Assembly: GCA_900554395.1 (NCBI GenBank)
Contig: USHB01000013.1
Coordinates: forward strand, 1 to 15,082
DNA: 15,082 nucleotides
Source of the DNA: an uncultured Phascolarctobacterium sp.
Lineage (GTDB): Bacteria > Bacillota > Negativicutes > Acidaminococcales > Acidaminococcaceae
Direction of reading: 5' to 3'
In this document: in pieces, positions 8,334 to 15,082 of the stretch
Layout: every line of letters starts with the position of its first letter
Numbering within the stretch: position 1 is the first letter of the stretch
The notes under the pieces: model-generated
What the model was told of the DNA's origin: nothing
The model's database searches: none
Seen by the model: the letters and a program-made list of their open reading frames with translations, nothing else
Position numbers and translations under genes: made by a program

Positions 8334-8975
8334 CTATTTAAAAACAGCCTCGCAAAAATTAATGGGCGTGCCCAAAGCGCTGAACTTCTGCTCATATTCC
8401 GTCTGCACCGCGTTTTCATATTCAGAACGGTGCAAATCGTAGCTGAGGGCGATAATTTCAAGCCCAAACTCCTTAAATTCTTCCACCGAAAAATCAAACA
8501 GCGCGCGGTTATCCGTTTTAAAGCGCAAATGCCCGCCGCTGCCCAAAAGCCTCTGGTATTTAGCCAGGAAATTACGGTGCGTAAGGCGGCGTTTGGCGTG
8601 GCGCGCCTTCGGCCACGGGTCGCTGAAGTTTAAATACAGCTCCTTAATTTCGCCCGGCTCAAACCAGTCCTCCAAAAACTCGGCATTGGCGCAGATAACA
8701 ACGGCGTTATCCAAATTGTTATCCTTAATATATTTGCCCGGGTAGTACGAAATATCGTGCTGCGTCTCCACGCCGATAAATGCCTTATCCGGGTTCAGCT
8801 CTGCCATGCCGGTTAAAAAGCGGCCCTTGCCGCAGCCAATTTCCAGGCACAGTTTTTTGCCTGGAAAACGCTCCTGCCAGTGCCCTTTATATGTTTCCAA
8901 ATCGTGCATCAGCACATATTTATCCTTTAATTCTTCCATTGCCGTTTCAATCCACGGTTTTTTTCTTAAACGCAT
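8334..8975 (-). CDS. trmB: tRNA (guanine-N7-)-methyltransferase
   Basis: The enzyme methylates G46 in the variable loop of tRNAs using S-adenosylmethionine. The 213-residue product has normal length and all main motifs: the SAM-binding LEIGCGKGRF (44-53), FIGVE (66-70), the signature NFSDPWPKARHAKRRL (116-131), FKTDN (152-156) and the C-terminal TEYEQKF (192-198) used in tRNA binding. ATG 8975 follows AAAGGACGG at suitable spacing, and an extended -10 promoter lies just upstream. As the first gene of the minus-strand operon it is followed at 9 bases by the ftsW-like gene. TrmB has no direct biochemical link to peptidoglycan synthesis, so this grouping probably reflects shared growth control. 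Confidence 0.96.
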   Translation of the reverse strand: MRLRKKPWIETAMEELKDKYVLMHDLETYKGHWQERFPGKKLCLEIGCGKGRFLTGMAELNPDKAFIGVETQHDISYYPGKYIKDNNLDNAVVICANAEFLEDWFEPGEIKELYLNFSDPWPKARHAKRRLTHRNFLAKYQRLLGSGGHLRFKTDNRALFDFSVEEFKEFGLEIIALSYDLHRSEYENAVQTEYEQKFSALGTPINFCEAVFK

Positions 8976-9002
8976 AACTACCGTCCTTTATAAAAATTTA
9001 CA

Positions 9003-9039
9003 TCTATTAATTATATCATAAAACGCAATATTTTTTACA
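9003..9039 (-). promoter_or_regulatory. Probable promoter of the trmB operon
   Basis: On the minus strand a consensus TATAAT (9010-9015) is preceded by TGA, making an extended -10. The -35 region is weak (TGTAAA at 9034-9039, 18-base spacer). The predicted start is about 28 bases before the trmB ATG. It is the only good promoter I can see for the trmB-to-vanZ unit, though internal promoters cannot be excluded. Confidence 0.55.
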
Positions 9040-9062
9040 TAGGCTTTCCTAAATTTACAAAT

Positions 9063-9095
9063 TATCCCGCCGGGCGGATATTTGACGGCGTGCCG
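9063..9095. promoter_or_regulatory. GC-rich palindromes around the nitroreductase -35, possible operator
   Basis: Between the divergent trmB and nitroreductase promoters, an otherwise AT-rich gap holds a GC-rich patch with two inverted repeats. One is CCGCC-G-GGCGG (9067-9077), inside the wider imperfect palindrome TATCC...GGATA (9063-9080), and abuts the -35. The other is CGGC-GT-GCCG (9086-9095), which lies inside the promoter spacer. The positions suit a transcription factor acting on the nitroreductase promoter. No regulator gene is nearby, so the binding protein is unknown. Confidence 0.35.
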
Positions 9096-9110
9096 CCGCA
9101 GTGCTATATT
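9082..9110 (+). promoter_or_regulatory. Promoter of the nitroreductase gene
   Basis: TTGACG (9082-9087) and TATATT (9105-9110) are separated by exactly 17 bases, and TGC precedes the -10. The predicted transcription start is about 9117. The short leader contains GGGG (9119-9122) and CCCC (9129-9132), which could form a small hairpin just before the AAAAGGAGG ribosome binding site. Confidence 0.75.
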
Positions 9111-9148
9111 AAAGTTAAGGGGTAAATGCCCCAAAAGGAGGTTTTACC

Positions 9149-9673
9149 ATGAATGAAGCAATGCAAAATTTACTTACCAGAAGAAGCTGCCGCAAATATA
9201 AACCCGATATGCTGCCGCAGGATGTGCTGGATGAAATTTTAACGGCAGGCACCTACGCAGCTACCGGCAGAGGCAACCAAAGCCCTGTTATGATTGCCGT
9301 TACCAATAAAGAACTGCGCGATAAATTAAGCAGACTCAACGCCAGAATTTTTGGCAACCCCGATATTGACCCGTTTTACGGCGCGCCGGTTGTGGTAATT
9401 GTGCTGGCAAACAAACAATACCCAACCTATATTTACGACGGCAGCCTTGTTATGGGCAACTTAATGCACGCCGCGCACGCCAAAGGTATTGCAAGCTGCT
9501 GGATTCACCGCGCCAAAGAAGAATTTGAACTGCCAGAAGGCAAAGCCATTTTAAAAGAACTCGGCATTGAAGGCGACTACGAAGGCATAGGCCACTGCAT
9601 TTTAGGCTATGCCGACTGCCCGGAAGCAGCCCCTGCGCCGCGCAAGGAAAATTACATTTACTACATTAAATAA
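9149..9673 (+). CDS. Nitroreductase-family flavoprotein
   Basis: This 174-residue protein belongs to the FMN-dependent nitroreductase fold. It opens with LLTRRSCRKYKPD (8-20), the FMN-phosphate-binding RRSxRxY signature, followed by the helix DVLDEILTAGTYAATGRGNQSP (as 25-33 and 34-46). Later it has GAPVVVIV (78-85), SLVMGNLMHAAHAKGIASCWIH (as 99-106 and 107-120), and a C-terminal GHCILGYAD (148-156) that packs on the flavin. Such enzymes reduce nitro compounds, quinones or other acceptors with NAD(P)H as homodimers; the true substrate is not predictable. ATG 9149 has a strong AAGGAGG site 8 bases upstream. It is a single-gene unit with its own promoter and terminator, divergent from the trmB operon. 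Its strong expression signals suggest a stress-inducible or abundant protein (inference). Confidence 0.92.
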   Translation: MNEAMQNLLTRRSCRKYKPDMLPQDVLDEILTAGTYAATGRGNQSPVMIAVTNKELRDKLSRLNARIFGNPDIDPFYGAPVVVIVLANKQYPTYIYDGSLVMGNLMHAAHAKGIASCWIHRAKEEFELPEGKAILKELGIEGDYEGIGHCILGYADCPEAAPAPRKENYIYYIK

Positions 9674-9701
9674 TACTTTAAATTTACATAAATTTAAAAC
9701 T

Positions 9702-9738
9702 CATCCGGCATCTTGCAAAAGCGGCCGGATGTTTTTTT
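9702..9738 (+). terminator. Intrinsic terminator of the nitroreductase gene
   Basis: An 8-bp GC-rich stem (CATCCGGC 9702-9709 with GCCGGATG 9724-9731) is followed by seven T residues (9732-9738), 28 bases after the stop codon. The rest of the gap to 9864 holds only a small palindrome, AAGGC-AA-GCCTT (9796-9807), of unknown meaning. Confidence 0.88.
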
Positions 9739-9864
9739 ATGCCAAAACTGAGAAAACAGGCTAAAAAACACGCCACGCCCACTTACGCTTATACTAAGGC
9801 AAGCCTTGCCAAACCACAGCCCGAAATTAACCTACAACAACCGTTTTTTTGTTATTTTGCCCCT

Positions 9865-9892
9865 TTGAGCAGAACGTGATATGTGTTAAAAT
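9865..9892 (+). promoter_or_regulatory. Probable promoter of the CNNM/HlyC-CorC gene
   Basis: TTGAGC (9865-9870), a 16-base spacer and TAAAAT (9887-9892) preceded by TGT form a reasonable extended -10 promoter. Predicted transcription starts near 9899, just upstream of the GGAGGTGA ribosome binding site. Confidence 0.55.
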
Positions 9893-9914
9893 TAAATAAA
9901 TATAGCTATTTATA

Positions 9915-9952
9915 CGGAGGTGACTGTTTCCCCTGCGGAAACGAATTGTTTG
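9915..9952 (+). promoter_or_regulatory. Shine-Dalgarno, hairpin and TTG start: structured translation initiation region
   Basis: A perfect GGAGGTGA (9916-9923 region) is followed by a perfect hairpin GTTTCC-CCTGC-GGAAAC (9926-9942) and then TTG at 9950. The linear distance from the site to TTG is too long (about 27 bases), but folding the 17-base hairpin leaves only about 10 unpaired bases between them. The alternative GTG at 9920 overlaps the ribosome binding site itself and has no other site upstream, so the structure helps decide the start. Confidence 0.5.
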
Positions 9953-11299
9953 GATTATCTTGTCATAATTTTTAATGTTGTTATTATTCTCTTTTTGGTA
10001 GCGCTCAACGGCTTTTTCGTAGCTTCGGAGTTCTCTATCGTTAAAGTGCGTCCCTCAAGGCTCGACACCTTAATTAAAGAAGGCAGCAAAAGCGCCGTTT
10101 ACGCCCGTCAGGTAACGGAACATCTTGACGCTTATCTTTCCGTAACGCAGCTCGGCATTACGCTGGCCTCCCTCGGCCTTGGCTGGATTGGAGAACCTGC
10201 CGTTGCACAAATGCTGGCGCCGCTGTTCCACCTGTTCAGCCTGCCGCCGCAGCTTGAACACACCATTGCCTTTGTAGTAGGCTTTTCTGTTATCACCGCC
10301 CTGCACATTGTCCTTGGCGAGCTGGTGCCGAAATCCCTTTCCATTCAGAAAACGGAAGCCATCGTTCTTTTTGTGGCGCGTCCGCTCATCATGTTTGACA
10401 AACTGATGTACCCGGCAGTATGGTTTTTAAACCACGTTGCCAACTGGACGCTGCGCCGCATGGGCATCAGCGCCGCCAGCGAAGCGGACGAAGCCCACAA
10501 CGAAGAAGAAATACGCATATTAATGGAAGAAAGCTACAAATACGGCTACATTGATAAAAGCGAACTTACCTATCTTGACAACGTATTTGATTTTTCCGAG
10601 CGCAGCGCCGGCGAAATCATGGTGCCGCGTACCGATATGATTTGCCTGTATCTGGCAGACAGTTTTGACGAAAACATCAAAACCGCGCTTTCCGAGCGCA
10701 TGACCCGTTACCCTATCTGCAACGAAGACAAAGACCACATTATCGGCTTTTTGCACATTAAAGATTTGCTGCGCGCCCTTAACGACGGCCAAAAGCCCGA
10801 TTTAAGCACTCTTGCGCGCGACGTGCTGGAAGTGCCGGTATCCATGCCAATCAGCAACCTGCTGCGCCTTTTGCAGAGAGAACGCAAACAACTTGCTATT
10901 TTGATTGACGAATACGGCGGCACCGCCGGTATGGTAACCATTGAAGACATTCTGGAAGAAATAGTCGGTGAAATTCAGGACGAGTTCGACGAAGAACGCC
11001 CGGAAGTTGAAGAAGAAACCGATAAAACCTATTCTATCGACGGCAAAATGCTGCTGGAAGATGTTAACGACCTGTTCGGGCTTGAGCTTGACGACAGCCA
11101 GTGCGACACCATTGGCGGCTGGGTTTACACGCAGCTTAATACGCAGCCCCAGGTTGGGCAAACCGTTAAACTGCCCAAAGCGGAAATTACCGTTGAAGAA
11201 GTGGAAGCCCTGCGCATTACCCGCCTGAAAGTTAAAATAATAGGCACACTGGACAGCGTTAACCAGGGCATGCTTGACGAACATTTGAACAAAGAATAA
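9950..11299 (+). CDS. CNNM/HlyC-CorC family transporter-like protein (DUF21-CBS-CorC_HlyC)
   Basis: Counting from TTG 9950 (449 residues), the protein has a DUF21/CNNM membrane domain (about 1-175) with ALNGFFVASEFSIVKVR (18-34) and VLGELVPKSLSIQ (121-133). A pair of CBS domains (about 220-340) follows, opening with GEIMVPRTDM and closing with LIDEYGGTAGMVTIEDILEE (split around residue 320-336). Last is a C-terminal CorC_HlyC domain (about 355-430). Members are annotated as hemolysins, but the characterised ones are linked to magnesium/cobalt efflux or resistance; that is the likelier role. The family usually begins MDxxxII just before the first helix, matching the TTG-encoded MDYLVIIFN. The in-frame GTG at 9920 would add ten residues. 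It is a single-gene unit with its own promoter and terminator, convergent to nifJ. Confidence 0.92.
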   Translation: MDYLVIIFNVVIILFLVALNGFFVASEFSIVKVRPSRLDTLIKEGSKSAVYARQVTEHLDAYLSVTQLGITLASLGLGWIGEPAVAQMLAPLFHLFSLPPQLEHTIAFVVGFSVITALHIVLGELVPKSLSIQKTEAIVLFVARPLIMFDKLMYPAVWFLNHVANWTLRRMGISAASEADEAHNEEEIRILMEESYKYGYIDKSELTYLDNVFDFSERSAGEIMVPRTDMICLYLADSFDENIKTALSERMTRYPICNEDKDHIIGFLHIKDLLRALNDGQKPDLSTLARDVLEVPVSMPISNLLRLLQRERKQLAILIDEYGGTAGMVTIEDILEEIVGEIQDEFDEERPEVEEETDKTYSIDGKMLLEDVNDLFGLELDDSQCDTIGGWVYTQLNTQPQVGQTVKLPKAEITVEEVEALRITRLKVKIIGTLDSVNQGMLDEHLNKE

Positions 11300-11325
11300 T
11301 AAAATAAAAATACCCTATTTATACA

Positions 11326-11358
11326 AAAAACAGCAGTTCATTTTAAACTGCTGTTTTT
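11326..11358 (+). terminator. Intrinsic terminator of the CNNM/HlyC-CorC gene
   Basis: A 13-bp stem (AAAAACAGCAGTT 11326-11338 with AACTGCTGTTTTT 11346-11358) and a 7-base loop lies 26 bases after the stop codon. The A/T ends make it usable in both directions, but its position fits the plus-strand gene. Confidence 0.82.
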
Positions 11359-11436
11359 ATTTTGTTTATTTTTATGAAAGTTCTTCTATGTTATTTTCAC
11401 AAGATAATTTGATGGGCAGCCTTTTTCTGCTATTAT

Positions 11437-11474
11437 AAAAAACTAACGGACGCACTTTTTACGGTGCGCCCGTT
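11437..11474 (-). terminator. Intrinsic terminator of nifJ
   Basis: Arms 11445-11455 and 11464-11474 form an 11-bp stem followed on the minus strand by six T residues (11437-11442). One position is a G-U wobble in the minus-strand RNA but an A-C mismatch in the plus-strand RNA, so it suits nifJ better. A second small stem, AGGCTT/AAGCCT (11514-11526), lies directly after the nifJ stop. Confidence 0.8.
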
Positions 11475-11527
11475 TTTTATTGCTGCTTTGCAGTTATAAA
11501 TGCCGTAGCCTCAAGGCTTTAAGCCTG

Positions 11528-14500
11528 TTATTCCTTGCCTGCCAGACGTTTATAGGTAGCAAGGCGTTCTTTAGCGTCGGCTTCGGTCTTTTCAAACAGT
11601 TCTTCTGCCTGATCCGGGAACTGTTTCAGCAGTGCGGAGTAACGTACTTCGCCCATTAAGAACTCGCGGAAATCGCCGGTAGGCTCTTTGCTGTCGAGAA
11701 TGAACGGATTTTTGCCCTGTTCCTTAAGTTCCGGATTGTAACGGAAGTTTGCCCAGTAGCCGCATTCAACCGCACGTTTTGCTTCAAGCTGGCTGTTGCC
11801 CATGCCTGCTTTCAAGCCGTGGTTAATGCAAGGCGAGTAAGCGATAATCAGGGACGGACCGTCATATGCTTCAGCTTCGGCAATGGCTTTAAGGGTCTGG
11901 TTTTTATCTGCGCCCATGGCAATTTGCGCTACATATACATAGCCGTAGCTGATTGCCATCATGCCGAGGTCTTTCTTTTTGGTTTTTTTGCCGCTGGCAG
12001 CAAATTTGGCGATTGCCGCAGCAGGCGTTGCTTTGGAGGACTGGCCGCCGGTGTTGGAATATACTTCGGTATCGAATACCATTACGTTAATATTCTCACC
12101 GCTGGCAAGTACATGGTCAAGTCCGCCGTAGCCGATATCGTAAGCCCAGCCGTCGCCGCCGAAAATCCAGTGGCTGCGTTTTACAAAATACTGGCCGAGT
12201 TCGGCAATTTCTTTCAGGAGCGGGTTATCGCTGTTTTCGGCAGCAAGTGCTGCTTTCAGTGCTTCGGCACGTTCACGGGTGCCGTCGCTTACATTCATGT
12301 TGTCCAGCCAATCCTGCATAGCTGCTTTAAGGCCTTCGCTTACAGGCAGTGCCAGCGCTTCTTTTACGCGGCCGGCAACACGTTCGCGCGTATGTTTAAC
12401 GCCAAGGTACATGCCAAGGCCGTATTCGGCGTTATCTTCAAACAGGCTGTTTGCCCAGCTCGGGCCGTGGCCTGCCGCATTTTTGCAGTACGGCATGGAA
12501 GGTGCGCTTGCGCCCCAAATGGAGGAGCAGCCGGTAGCGTTGGCAATCATCATGCGGTCGCCAACAAGCTGGGTAATAAGTTTGGCATACGGGGTTTCGC
12601 CGCAGCCTGCGCACGCACCGCTGAACTCAAACAGCGGCTGTTCAAACTGTACGCCTTTAACGGTGTTTTTATTCATCGGGTTGGGTTTAGGCGCAACTTT
12701 GTGCATTGCGTATTCCCAATTTTCGGCTTTGGCAAGCTGGGTTTCCAGCGGTTTCATTACCAGGGCTTTTTCCTTAGCCGGGCAAACCTGAGCGCAGTTG
12801 CCGCAGCCGGTGCAGTCAAGCGGGGATACAGCCATGGTAAATTTCAATCCTTTAGCGCCGATAGCATCTTTGGAAGCCATGCCTGCCGGAGCGTTGGCAG
12901 CTTCTTCTTCGGTCATCAGCACGGGGCGGATAACAGCGTGCGGGCAAACAAAGGCGCACTGGTTGCACTGAATGCACTTATCGCACTGCCATTCCGGAAC
13001 ATTGATGGCGATGCCGCGTTTTTCGTATGCAGAAGTGCCGCTCGGGAAAGTGCCGTCCTGATGTTCGGTAAACGCGCTGACAGGCAGTTTGTCGCCTTCC
13101 ATACGGTTCATCGGCACAAGAATGTTGTCAATAAAATCGTTGCCGGATTTAGCTTCGGCAGCAGTATCGGTAGCGCCTTTCCAGCTTGCGGGCACATCAA
13201 CTTTCACAACGGCGTTAACGCCCATGTCGATAGCAGCGTTGTTCATATCAACAACGTCTTTGCCCTTCAGGCCGTAGCTGTGTTCAACCGCTTCCTTAAG
13301 GTATTTAACGGCATCTTCCAGCGGAATAATATCGGCAAGTTTAAAGAACGCCGACTGCATAATCATGTTAATGCGTCCGCCAAGGCCGATTTGCTGCGCA
13401 ATTTTAACGGCATCAATAATATAGAAGTTTACTTCGTTTTCGGCAATGTAGCGTTTAATGCTGCCGGGCAGGTGTTTATCAAGTTCTTCTGCGCTCCAGT
13501 TGCAGTTCAGAAGGAACGTGCCGCCTTTTTTCAGCCCTGCGGTAACATCGTATTTATCTACATAGCTCTGGTTGTGTACGGCAACAAAATCTGCCGAATT
13601 GATAAGGTACGGCGCACGGATGGGCTCTTTGCCGAAACGCAGGTGCGAAACGGTAATGCCGCCGGATTTTTTGGAATCGTAGGAGAAATAACCCTGCGCG
13701 TACATATCGGTATGGTCGCCGATAATTTTAATAGCGCTCTTGTTTGCGCCAACGGTGCCGTCGCTGCCAAGGCCCCAGAATTTGCAGCTCTTGGTATCTG
13801 CGCCGGTAACGTCAATTTCATGGCTCGGCGTAAGAGAAGTATTGGTAACGTCATCAACAATGCTGATGGTAAAGTTGTTTTTCGGGCATTCAGCCTCCAG
13901 ATTTTCGTAAACGGCAAGAATATCGCTCGGGGTCAAATCCTTGCTGCCGAGACCATAACGGCCGCCGATAATCATCGGGCTGCGGCCGCTGTCATAAAAC
14001 GCGCCGCGCACATCCATGTAAAGCGGTTCGCCGAAAGCGCCCGGCTCTTTGGTGCGGTCCAGAACGGCAATGCGTTTAACGGTTTCCGGAATTGCAGCCA
14101 TAAAATGCTTAATGCTGAACGGACGGTACAGATGCACGGCAAGTAAGCCAACCTTTTTGCCTTCCGCATTAAGTTTTTCTGCCACGGTCTGAATGGTTTC
14201 GCAGGCGCTGCCCATGGCGATGATGATGTTTTCGGCATCGGGCGCGCCGTAATAATTGAACAAACCGTAATTGCGGCCGGTAATTTTGTTAATTTCATTC
14301 ATGTAGTTTTCAACAATTTCCGGCAGCGCGGTGTAATAGCTGTTAACAGCTTCGCGGGTCTGGAAGTAAATATCCGGGTTCTGCGCCGTGCCGCGGATAA
14401 CAGGGTTGTCCGGGTTCAGAGAGCGTTTGCGGAACGCATCCAGCGCTTCCCAATCCAGAAGTTTTGCCAAATCGTCATAATCCATCAGCTCAATCTTCTG

Positions 14501-15037
14501 AATTTCGTGCGAAGTGCGGAAACCATCAAAGAAGTTTACAAAAGGCACGCGCCCTTTAATGGCGGATAAATGCGCAACGCCGCCCAAATCCATAACTTCC
14601 TGCACACTGCCTTCCGCCAAAAGCGCAAAGCCGGTCTGGCGGGTAGCCATAACGTCCTGATGGTCGCCAAAGATAGAAAGGCTGCTGGTTGCCAGCGCGC
14701 GCGCAGATACATGGAACACTGCCGGCAAAAGCTCGCCTGCCATTTTATACATATTAGGAATCATGAGGAGCAGGCCCTGCGATGCCGTATAAGTAGTGGT
14801 AAGCGCACCGCCCTGCAAAGAACCGTGCACAGCGCCGGAAGCGCCTGCTTCGGACTGCATTTCCTGCACCTTTACAGTCTGGCCGAAAATATTCTTTTTG
14901 CCCTGGGCAGACCATTCGTCAACAACTTCTGCCATCGGCGAAGACGGAGTAATAGGGTAAATAGCTGCCACGTCGGTAAACGCATAGGATATATAAGCCG
15001 CAGCGGTATTGCCGTCCATGGTTTTCATTTTTGTCAT
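11528..15037 (-). CDS. nifJ: Pyruvate:ferredoxin (flavodoxin) oxidoreductase, single-chain
   Basis: This 1169-residue enzyme converts pyruvate and CoA to acetyl-CoA and CO2, reducing ferredoxin; it is oxygen-sensitive and central to anaerobic fermentation. The domains are all present. The N-terminal pyruvate-binding part has YPITPSSPMAE and EMQSEAGASGAVHG. A 2x[4Fe-4S] ferredoxin-like insert follows, with C688/C691/C694/C698 and C742/C745/C748/C752. The C-terminal thiamine diphosphate domain has FGGDGWAYDIGYGG near residue 960 and DTEVYSNTGGQSS. The cysteines of the proximal cluster are C810, C813, C838 and C1070, matching the spacing of the Desulfovibrio africanus enzyme. ATG 15037 follows GAGGGG at good spacing; a second ATG nine bases downstream is less well placed. 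The upstream 45 bases show no promoter, which must lie outside the window. The gene stands alone and converges on the CNNM gene. Confidence 0.98.
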   Translation of the reverse strand: MTKMKTMDGNTAAAYISYAFTDVAAIYPITPSSPMAEVVDEWSAQGKKNIFGQTVKVQEMQSEAGASGAVHGSLQGGALTTTYTASQGLLLMIPNMYKMAGELLPAVFHVSARALATSSLSIFGDHQDVMATRQTGFALLAEGSVQEVMDLGGVAHLSAIKGRVPFVNFFDGFRTSHEIQKIELMDYDDLAKLLDWEALDAFRKRSLNPDNPVIRGTAQNPDIYFQTREAVNSYYTALPEIVENYMNEINKITGRNYGLFNYYGAPDAENIIIAMGSACETIQTVAEKLNAEGKKVGLLAVHLYRPFSIKHFMAAIPETVKRIAVLDRTKEPGAFGEPLYMDVRGAFYDSGRSPMIIGGRYGLGSKDLTPSDILAVYENLEAECPKNNFTISIVDDVTNTSLTPSHEIDVTGADTKSCKFWGLGSDGTVGANKSAIKIIGDHTDMYAQGYFSYDSKKSGGITVSHLRFGKEPIRAPYLINSADFVAVHNQSYVDKYDVTAGLKKGGTFLLNCNWSAEELDKHLPGSIKRYIAENEVNFYIIDAVKIAQQIGLGGRINMIMQSAFFKLADIIPLEDAVKYLKEAVEHSYGLKGKDVVDMNNAAIDMGVNAVVKVDVPASWKGATDTAAEAKSGNDFIDNILVPMNRMEGDKLPVSAFTEHQDGTFPSGTSAYEKRGIAINVPEWQCDKCIQCNQCAFVCPHAVIRPVLMTEEEAANAPAGMASKDAIGAKGLKFTMAVSPLDCTGCGNCAQVCPAKEKALVMKPLETQLAKAENWEYAMHKVAPKPNPMNKNTVKGVQFEQPLFEFSGACAGCGETPYAKLITQLVGDRMMIANATGCSSIWGASAPSMPYCKNAAGHGPSWANSLFEDNAEYGLGMYLGVKHTRERVAGRVKEALALPVSEGLKAAMQDWLDNMNVSDGTRERAEALKAALAAENSDNPLLKEIAELGQYFVKRSHWIFGGDGWAYDIGYGGLDHVLASGENINVMVFDTEVYSNTGGQSSKATPAAAIAKFAASGKKTKKKDLGMMAISYGYVYVAQIAMGADKNQTLKAIAEAEAYDGPSLIIAYSPCINHGLKAGMGNSQLEAKRAVECGYWANFRYNPELKEQGKNPFILDSKEPTGDFREFLMGEVRYSALLKQFPDQAEELFEKTEADAKERLATYKRLAGKE

Positions 15038-15082
15038 GTGGTTCCCCTCTTTCCTTTAACTGCTGAAATTGGTTATGCTAAA

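Noticed and set aside
9739..9879. 46-codon frame beginning MPKLRKQAKK after the nitroreductase terminator
   Set aside because: Its ATG touches the T-run of the terminator, there is no ribosome binding site, and it overlaps the -35 of the next promoter. A small peptide cannot be excluded but is not supported.
11819..14146. 775-codon open frame on the plus strand
   Set aside because: It lies wholly antisense to nifJ, whose motifs and cluster cysteines are all conserved. The translation is rich in Phe, His and Ala with no family resemblance, and no ribosome binding site or promoter fits it.

Overview
The window looks like chromosomal housekeeping DNA from an anaerobic, probably fermentative Firmicutes-type bacterium. 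By eye the base composition is close to balanced. Genes are tightly packed with strong AAGGAGG-type ribosome binding sites, and a 1169-residue pyruvate:ferredoxin oxidoreductase plus a formate-tetrahydrofolate ligase point to strict anaerobiosis. A gut member of the Negativicutes (for example an Acidaminococcaceae/Phascolarctobacterium relative) fits best. This is an inference from gene content and protein style; no marker such as rRNA is present.

Layout. (1) Positions 1-1934, minus strand: a short operon with its own promoter encodes a GtrA-family membrane protein, a diacylglycerol-kinase-like lipid kinase and the membrane N-terminus of a protein, probably LTA synthase/sulfatase-like, that runs off the window. 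(2) Positions 2011-9040, minus strand: a promoter upstream of trmB drives a compact set trmB - ftsW-like SEDS glycosyltransferase - PASTA-containing class B penicillin-binding protein - fhs - folD - vanZ-like, closed by a strong intrinsic terminator. (3) Positions 9063-9738, plus strand: a divergent nitroreductase gene with a good sigma-70 type promoter, GC-rich palindromes around its -35 and a strong terminator. (4) Positions 9865-11358, plus strand: a CNNM/HlyC-CorC family membrane protein (DUF21-CBS-CorC) with its own promoter, an unusual translation start and its own terminator. (5) Positions 11437-15037, minus strand: nifJ, convergent to the previous gene, with its own terminator; its promoter lies beyond the window.

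How the genes fit together. The long minus-strand operon joins tRNA modification (TrmB), a septal or elongation peptidoglycan synthase pair (SEDS polymerase plus transpeptidase, overlapping by ATGA), and one-carbon metabolism (Fhs makes 10-formyl-THF; FolD would interconvert it with methylene-THF). The gtrA/lipid-kinase/LtaS-like operon suggests envelope glycolipid or phosphoglycerol chemistry with diacylglycerol recycling. NifJ feeds acetyl-CoA and reduced ferredoxin into central metabolism.

I see no mobile element, CRISPR array, tRNA, rRNA or defence island, and no clear candidate for an entirely new multi-gene system. The points most worth a second look are a FolD protein that has lost the canonical catalytic lysine and glutamine, and a perfect Shine-Dalgarno separated from the likely TTG start of the CNNM gene by a perfect hairpin that could bring the two together.
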